A stretch of 11,090 bases of DNA from Verrucomicrobiota bacterium (GTDB lineage Bacteria; Verrucomicrobiota; Verrucomicrobiia; Verrucomicrobiales; Akkermansiaceae), in the NCBI GenBank assembly GCA_026397695.1, contig JAPLUJ010000272.1, forward strand, positions 10,748 through 21,837, in the 5' to 3' direction. Below are positions 6,711-11,090 of the stretch, piece after piece. A model generated the notes under the pieces. The model saw nothing but the letters and a program-made list of their open reading frames with translations, made no database searches and was not told the origin of the DNA. The translations under genes and the position numbers were made by a program. Each line of letters opens with the position of its first letter. The stretch's first letter is position 1.

Positions 6711-6712
6711 TA

Positions 6713-6717
6713 GAGGG
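6713..6717 (+). promoter_or_regulatory. Shine-Dalgarno sequence of the superoxide dismutase gene
   Basis: GAGGG with a 9-nt spacer to the ATG at 6727, placed in the 16-bp gap after the coaX stop. It is the only clear ribosome binding site found in the window. It supports the start at 6727 over the internal ATG at 6745. Confidence 0.7.
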
Positions 6718-6726
6718 TTATGCATC

Positions 6727-7473
6727 ATGCAAACATCGTCCGCAATGAATCGCCGCCAATTCGTCCAACTCGGCACGCTGGCCGTCGGCACAACCGTGCT
6801 ATCCGGCCCCGCGCGTGCTGCGGCAGTGTCCTCCGCCACCCTGCCCGCCCTGCCCTATGCGTTCAACGCGCTCGAGCCGCACATCGACGCGAAAACGATG
6901 GAAATCCACCACGACAAACACCACGCGGCCTATATCGCGGGCCTCAATGCGGCACTCGCCAAGGCACCGGATCTCGCCGGACAAGAACTTGCCAAGGTGT
7001 TAGAAGGACTGCCGGATATCGCTGATGAATCGTTGCGCACCCCGCTGCGTAACCACGGCGGCGGCCACTGGAACCATGCGTTTTTCTGGCAGTCGCTCGC
7101 CCCGGCCACCAAATCCGCCGAGCCCTCGGAAGAACTCGCCGTGGCGATCCAGTCCGCTTTCGGTTCGATGAAAGCCTTCAAAAAATCCTTCGAGGAGGCT
7201 GCCACCAAAAGATTTGGATCCGGCTGGGCGTGGCTCATAGTGAGTGGCGGCAAGCTCCGGATCACCAGCACCCCGAACCAGGACAATCCCCTGATGAAAG
7301 GCCTGGTGCCCGCCACGGACCTCGGCATCCCTATCCTCGGCCTCGATGTCTGGGAGCACGCCTACTACCTGAACTATCAGAACCGCCGCGCCGATTACAT
7401 CGCCGCATGGTGGAACGTCATCAACTGGCCTGAAGCGTCCAAACGTTTTGGCAGCGCCTTTCCCGACCGGTGA
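6727..7473 (+). CDS. sodA: Superoxide dismutase, Mn type, with Tat signal peptide
   Basis: A 248-residue Fe/Mn-family superoxide dismutase. The N-terminus carries a twin-arginine signal, MNRRQFVQLGTLAVGTTVLS (7-26), ending in an A-R-A type cleavage site near residue 31. The enzyme is therefore probably exported folded to the periplasm. Mature-domain metal ligands by family alignment are H61 (MEIHHDKHH), H117 (HWNHAFFW), D207 and H211 (GLDVWEHAYYLNY); gateway residues are H65 and Y69. Q185 in PNQD with Gly at 113 (GGHWNH) is the arrangement of Mn enzymes, where the Fe group has Gln in the AQ-WNH position. Specificity is therefore called Mn by inference. The start at 6727 is backed by an upstream GAGGG. 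The gene follows coaX by 16 bp and its stop faces the convergent DPBB gene with only 2 bp between. Confidence 0.94.
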   Translation: MQTSSAMNRRQFVQLGTLAVGTTVLSGPARAAAVSSATLPALPYAFNALEPHIDAKTMEIHHDKHHAAYIAGLNAALAKAPDLAGQELAKVLEGLPDIADESLRTPLRNHGGGHWNHAFFWQSLAPATKSAEPSEELAVAIQSAFGSMKAFKKSFEEAATKRFGSGWAWLIVSGGKLRITSTPNQDNPLMKGLVPATDLGIPILGLDVWEHAYYLNYQNRRADYIAAWWNVINWPEASKRFGSAFPDR

Positions 7474-7475
7474 TC

Positions 7476-8357
7476 CTAGTTCTGCAATTGGTTGAGAGGT
7501 TTTTTCAGGAATTGTTCGTCGCGCATTTTGCGCAGGTACTCGAGATACCGCTGTTGGGCTGCTAGATCCGGATCGTTTGCAGCGGGAGTTTCCTGACCGT
7601 ATTTTTTCCAGGGACCGGAGGGCACCTGCGCGGCCTCGACGAAACGCCAATGCACTTTCATGCCCGAGGACACGCCGAGGTAATCGCGGATGGCGGGCGA
7701 GAGATCGATGCCGGCGGCGCCGTTTTGGGTGGTTTTCGGCGGTTTGGTGCCAAAGACGAACTCCCAGTCGTCGGTCACCCATGGGCCGCAATCCTCCCAC
7801 TGCGCGAAACAACTGCGTCCCGCCCGGTAAATCTGGAGCCACCGCCCTTTGCACACGGTTTTGCCGGGTTCCGGACGCATTCTAGCGAACCATGGAATCA
7901 CCCGTGCCGCCTCCGGTTTATGGCTGCTGGAACTGAGCACATCATTGTAGGGCAGCGCGACGTAAAACGGATTGAGTTTGGGAACGAAACCTTTAGGCCG
8001 GAACTCACTCGTCGTGTGATTGGCGATGCGGTTGGCCGGTTCCGGATCGTCATAGCCGCCGAAATTGGCCAACCATTGCCCGTCCCATGAGGATTTTCCG
8101 TTAGACATGGGATTCCGCTCGCTGGCGGGTTCGCCAATCCAGAAGATGGTGCAAGTCACCTGGGTTTTCCATGGATAAATGATGCGTGTGGCGGGGGGCG
8201 ATGGCACCGGCTCCTGCGGGCGGCTGCCCGTGGGAACCATCACCCGTGGCAATGCGGAAGTGTTAGGAAACGTTTGGGCGCTCACCACTATCGCACCGGC
8301 GCTGCATATCGCAGCGACTGATTTCCCGACGGATGCATGGAGGGATTTTCGAACCAT
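7476..8357 (-). CDS. Secreted RlpA-like double-psi beta-barrel protein
   Basis: A 293-residue hypothetical protein. Residues 1-28 form a likely signal peptide (MVRKS, then a hydrophobic Ala/Val core ending near VSAQ), followed by a Pro-rich linker to about 56. About residues 62-240 form a conserved region. Its second half resembles the double-psi beta-barrel of RlpA. GRWLQIYRAGRSCFAQWEDCGPW (171-193) corresponds to the RlpA stretch ending in D-R-G-P, and GIDLSPAIRDYLGV (216-229) to the I-D-L-S-x-A-A block. D189 and D218 are candidate catalytic or structural acids. RlpA proteins cleave or bind peptidoglycan glycan strands; activity here is not established. The extra N-terminal part (VTCTIFWIGEPASE, 67-80) is not in typical RlpA. 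I chose the ATG at 8357 for the signal peptide; the frame is open to 8429. The gene lies 93 bp downstream of yidC, in the same direction. Confidence 0.75.
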   Translation of the reverse strand: MVRKSLHASVGKSVAAICSAGAIVVSAQTFPNTSALPRVMVPTGSRPQEPVPSPPATRIIYPWKTQVTCTIFWIGEPASERNPMSNGKSSWDGQWLANFGGYDDPEPANRIANHTTSEFRPKGFVPKLNPFYVALPYNDVLSSSSHKPEAARVIPWFARMRPEPGKTVCKGRWLQIYRAGRSCFAQWEDCGPWVTDDWEFVFGTKPPKTTQNGAAGIDLSPAIRDYLGVSSGMKVHWRFVEAAQVPSGPWKKYGQETPAANDPDLAAQQRYLEYLRKMRDEQFLKKPLNQLQN

Positions 8358-8359
8358 GG

Positions 8360-8394
8360 AAAAAACCAAGTGCCGGATGCCTGTCACGCATCCG
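8360..8394 (-). terminator. Hairpin between yidC and the DPBB gene, possible weak terminator
   Basis: Read on the minus strand, cggatgc (8394-8388) pairs with gcatccg (8380-8374) around a 7-nt loop. After an 8-nt spacer comes TTTTTT (8365-8360). The stem is good, but the T tract is too far for an ideal intrinsic terminator, and the tract ends 2 bp before the next ATG. It could be an attenuating hairpin in the leader of the DPBB gene. Confidence 0.4.
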
Positions 8395-8450
8395 ACGGCG
8401 GAGCATGGCTGGCCCGCGCCGACAATCAAGTCAAAGGTCCGCGCGGGGCA

Positions 8451-10299
8451 TCAACCGCCGGTGCGGGGCGGGCGTTTTTTCTTGCTGTCCGGCGTGACAT
8501 CGCGGATGCCGCCGGGATGGGAGGCGCGTTGTTGGCGGGCCTTCTGGAGTTCGGTTTGGCGTTCGGCCATGCGTTGGACCCACGATTTGGCGCCGCCTTT
8601 GACGGGTTTGAGTTCGGGTTCGGGCACCTTGCTCATGAGCCATGTTTGGCCGATGGAGAAGATGTTCTGGGTGGTCCAGTAGAGGGCCAGGGCGGAGGCG
8701 AAGTTATAGCAGAAAAAGAAGAACATGAAGGGCATGAACATGATGATGCGCTGTTGCATCTTGTCGCCGGTCATCGGGGTCATCTTGATTTGCAGGAAAC
8801 TGCTGATGGCCATGACGACGGGCAGGATGTTGATGGGCACGCCGGAGATATGGGTATAAGTGTCCGGCTGCGAGAGATCGTTCACCCAGAGGAATCCCTG
8901 GCTGCGGAGTTCAACGGCATATTGGAGCATCCGATAGAAACCGAAAAAGATCGGGATCTGGATGAACATCGGGAGACAGCCACCGAGCGGGTTGATGCCA
9001 TATTTCCGATAGAGTCCCATCGTCTCGGTGTTGATCTTGTTCGGGTCGTCGGCATACTTCTCCTTGATTTTGGCCATTTCCGGCTGGAGTTTGCTCATCC
9101 GCTTCATCGTGTGGGTGGACTTCGCGTGGAGCGGCCAGATGATGATGCGCACGGTGATGGTCAAGAGGATGATGGCGAGGCCCCACGACCAGTTTTTGGC
9201 GATGCCGTCGAGCCAACTGTGATAGGTGTTGAGCAGGAAATTGAGCGGACGGGAGACGAACCAGAACCAGCCATATTGCATGACGTCGCCCCAACCCTCG
9301 CCCCAAGTGGCGTCCATTTTGCGCAGCAGCGGGTTGTGTTTCGGGCCGATGAATATCCGGTAACTGAAGGATTTGAGTTCGGTGGGGTTGAGCGTGACGG
9401 CGGGCAGGCGGAGACCGGCGCGGACGGAAGTCACCGGGCTCGATCCCTGCGGCAGGTTGACCTGTGAAGACATCGCCCACATCGAGGTGACTGCAGCGTC
9501 CTTGGGACGCAGCACGGTGGCGAAAAACTGATTGGTGACGCCGGCGTATTGGATCGTTTCGTCCGGGCTGTTGATGCTGGATTTGGCGGCTCCGAACATG
9601 CCGCCCTTGAAGGCACCGCCATCCTTGAAGTTGATGCCGCCGTTCTTGCGCCAGAAAAAACCGGTCTGCTGGGGGACCTCTGCCTGATAGAGAGGCGACG
9701 CCTCGCCGAGAAACACGCTCCATTGGTTGAGGTTGAGCGCGGTGGCGGCGGAGTTCTCAAGCTGGAGGTCGAAATCCAACAGATAGGGCGCGCCGGATTC
9801 ATTGCCTTGATTGAGGGAAAAAGTCTTCTTGGCGATCAGGCCGGACGGGAGTTTGGCGATGTAAACCGCCTTTTTGCCTGCAATGGATTCCTCGGTCTTG
9901 TAGGCGTAGGGGATGTTTTCCAGCGGCGCCGGCCAGAGCACCGATCTGGCCGGGACCAAAACGATTGACCCTCACCCGGCTGGTCTTGCTGCCGACGTCG
10001 AATTCGTTTTGAAACTCGGCGAATTTAACCCCGCCGCCAATGTTAGAAAGGGTGAATTCGACTTCTTGGTTTTTCAGGATGACGAGTTCCTCCTCGGCCG
10101 ACGGCGGCACGGGTTCGACGGTGAGTGCCGGAGGAGTCGCGGCGGTCGGACTCGTGTTAGGCACGTTGGACTGTTGCGGAGCTTCCTGGCGGGCTTTTTG
10201 CTCGGCTTGGATCCGTTGGTTTTGTCCGGAGTAGTAGAGATTGACGGCGAGCAACGCGCCACAAAGAGCGAGGATGACCCAGGTTTTACGATCGTACAT
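8451..10299 (-). CDS. yidC: Membrane protein insertase YidC (frame broken by apparent 1-base insertion)
   Basis: YidC/Oxa1 inserts and folds inner-membrane proteins, alone or with SecYEG. The first part (10299 to about 9919, 127 codons) has a start membrane helix, TWVILALCGALLAVNLYYSG (6-25), a Pro/Gln-rich linker and the beginning of the large periplasmic P1 domain, ending near NRFGPGQIGALAGAAG. The rest is in the next frame (from about 9920 to 8451), starting ENIPYAYKTEES. It includes the five-helix insertase core: WSWGLAIILLTITVRIIIWP with the conserved Arg of the hydrophilic groove, NPLGGCLPMFIQIPIFFGFY, and a basic tail KKKRPP. Removing one base in GGAAAA (9921-9916) restores a 615-residue protein, the normal length for Gram-negative YidC. 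As read, translation would stop at 9799 after 166 residues. YidC is essential, so a sequencing error is likelier than a real null. It starts 18 bp after yidD. Confidence 0.93.
9916..9921 (-). other. Frameshift site in yidC (GGAAAA run)
   Basis: The two yidC frames meet here. Upstream frame: GCT GGA AAA CAT. Downstream frame: GAA AAC ATC CCC. One surplus base in GGAAAA (minus strand, 9921-9916) accounts for the break. The full length of 1849 nt becomes 1848, divisible by three, when one base is removed. Confidence 0.85.
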
Positions 10300-10317
10300 G
10301 GAGGCGGTGGAAAAGTG

Positions 10318-10623
10318 TTAGTGACGGGGTGAATGGCCGTGGCAGAAGCCGGAGGGTTCAGGGGTGTCAGGATTTCCGGACGGCGGGACGGGGTCATAAC
10401 CACTTCCACCCCATGGATGACAGCGGAAAATCCGGCACATGCCCAGCCACGATCCGCGGAGTGGGCCGTGGATTTCAACGGCTTGCAGGAAATAGTTTGA
10501 GCAGGTGGGGGAGAACCGGCATCCGGCGGCGGGGCCAGCGGCGAATTTCAGCATCGGACTGAGGATCCGCTGGTAGCAGCGGATCAGCAGGCGGATGATG
10601 GCAGTGAGAATGCGCGGGATCAC
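10318..10623 (-). CDS. yidD: Membrane protein insertion efficiency factor YidD
   Basis: A 101-residue small protein of the YidD family, which helps YidC-dependent insertion and attaches to the inner face of the membrane by an amphipathic N-terminal helix. Residues 1-27 ([20 protein letters not shown] and following) form that helix. The diagnostic core is [20 protein letters not shown] (34-53) and a stretch with [20 protein letters not shown] (61-80); conserved cysteines are C35, C41, C63 and C68. The C-terminal tail (81-101) is variable. The start is GTG at 10623-10621, overlapping the rnpA stop as GTGA, which suggests translational coupling. An in-frame ATG at residue 24 would delete the helix and is rejected. 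It is followed by yidC after 18 bp, the usual rnpA-yidD-yidC order. Confidence 0.93.
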   Translation of the reverse strand: MIPRILTAIIRLLIRCYQRILSPMLKFAAGPAAGCRFSPTCSNYFLQAVEIHGPLRGSWLGMCRIFRCHPWGGSGYDPVPPSGNPDTPEPSGFCHGHSPRH

Positions 10624-10985
10624 GGTTGATCTTGCGGGCTGGGGAAAAGTCCGAGGCGGAGGGCTTGTTTGAGCCAGTCGGCTTCGAGTTCGGAGAAGGT
10701 GGCTTGGGCGGCGGCGGGACGGGCGATGGTGACGAGAAACCGCCGGGTTTCCAAGAAGCGCGGAGCGTGGGACTGGACGAGCGCCCTGAACCTGCGTCGC
10801 AGGAGGTTGCGGTCGTGGGCCTTGCCGCAGCGTTTGGTGGTGATGAATCCGGTGTGGAGCGAATCGATGGCAGGATCGGCCAGTGTGCTCAAGATGACCC
10901 AGCGACCGGCCTTCGCCTGGCCGGTATTCTTGACGCGCAAAAATTCCGCGCGCGTTTTCATGCTGCATTTCCGCGGGAGTCGCAT
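10620..10985 (-). CDS. rnpA: Ribonuclease P protein component RnpA
   Basis: A 121-residue basic protein subunit of RNase P, which helps the catalytic RNA cleave the 5' leader of precursor tRNAs. The family's RNR signature is seen as [18 protein letters not shown] (54-71), with R59, N60 and the following Arg cluster. The N-terminal TRAEFLRV (11-18) matches the conserved F-x-x-V substrate cleft, and [11 protein letters not shown] (46-56) the preceding strand. The ATG at 10985 is chosen so that the LPRK start resembles other RnpA proteins; the in-frame ATG at 10961 would remove eight residues and is possible. The gene overlaps yidD by 4 bp. rpmH, normally just upstream, is not found in the 105 bp left before the window edge. 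Confidence 0.93.
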   Translation of the reverse strand: MRLPRKCSMKTRAEFLRVKNTGQAKAGRWVILSTLADPAIDSLHTGFITTKRCGKAHDRNLLRRRFRALVQSHAPRFLETRRFLVTIARPAAAQATFSELEADWLKQALRLGLFPSPQDQP

Positions 10986-11029
10986 ATCGGGGATGCCGGG
11001 TGCTCCCTGGGCGGCGTGAGGATGGCAAA

Positions 11030-11090
11030 TCAGGAACCGTGCTGCGTGGTGTGACGTTTGAAGGGAATTTCAACACCCTTGGGAATCAGG
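11030..11090 (-). CDS. Possible C-terminal end of an upstream gene (very uncertain)
   Basis: From the window edge to the TGA at 11032-11030 the minus strand has an open frame reading [19 protein letters not shown]. It is only 19 codons, so chance is possible. It does not resemble the Arg/Lys-rich end of ribosomal protein L34, which is the usual upstream neighbour of rnpA. The remaining 44 bp before rnpA show no feature I recognise. Confidence 0.2.
   Translation of the reverse strand, partial: LIPKGVEIPFKRHTTQHGS

Noticed and set aside
8337..9467. A 376-codon plus-strand open frame, rich in His, Glu, Asp and Gly
   Set aside because: It is antisense to yidC and the DPBB gene, whose protein sequences are clearly conserved; its composition is typical of an antisense shadow in high-GC DNA.
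9799..9959. Programmed ribosomal frameshift or independent second gene in yidC
   Set aside because: GGAAAA is a plain short homopolymer with no recognised stimulatory structure seen, and a second gene would begin with a TTG in the middle of the P1 domain; an insertion error or mutation is simpler.
1..11090. CRISPR arrays, tRNA or rRNA genes, insertion sequences, riboswitches
   Set aside because: Both strands were read; no spaced direct repeats, no cloverleaf in the gaps, no transposase, and the gaps are too short for known riboswitches.

Overview
The window looks like chromosomal housekeeping DNA from a Gram-negative, high-GC bacterium. The best guess is Verrucomicrobiota. Reasons are LpxB (lipid A, hence an outer membrane), a YidC with a large periplasmic domain, paired bactofilins one of which carries zinc ribbons, an AmtB with a cleavable signal peptide, and few Shine-Dalgarno sequences. 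The taxon is inferred from gene content; no search was run.

Layout. Positions 1-308 (minus) hold the 5' part of lpxB. It is divergent from a plus-strand run of four genes: a membrane-anchored TPR-like protein (465-1328), a canonical bactofilin (1392-2000), a bactofilin with two N-terminal zinc ribbons (2040-2885) and quinolinate synthase nadA (2934-3905). Positions 3892-4200 (minus) hold a short open frame that resembles the C-terminal part of a group II intron reverse transcriptase and is probably a remnant. Next is amtB (4288-5814), with a perfect-consensus sigma-54 promoter at 4197-4212 and a strong intrinsic terminator at 5840-5875. Then come coaX, a type III pantothenate kinase (5937-6710), and a Tat-exported Mn-type superoxide dismutase (6727-7473). 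The rest is on the minus strand. In transcription order it is rnpA (10985-10620), yidD (10623-10318), yidC (10299-8451, with an apparent one-base frameshift near 9916-9921) and a secreted RlpA-like double-psi beta-barrel protein (8357-7476). That last gene meets the superoxide dismutase tail to tail with a 2 bp gap.

How the genes fit together. The minus-strand block is the conserved RNase P protein / YidD / YidC membrane-insertion cluster, but rpmH (L34) is not visible in the 105 bp upstream of rnpA. The TPR-bactofilin-bactofilin run suggests a cell-envelope or cytoskeletal module. The sigma-54 promoter puts amtB under nitrogen control. nadA and coaX supply NAD and CoA.

No complete novel defence or mobile system is visible. 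The most interesting points are the zinc-ribbon bactofilin with a cysteine ladder along its beta-helix rungs, the sigma-54 promoter beside the reverse-transcriptase-like remnant, and the broken frame of yidC.
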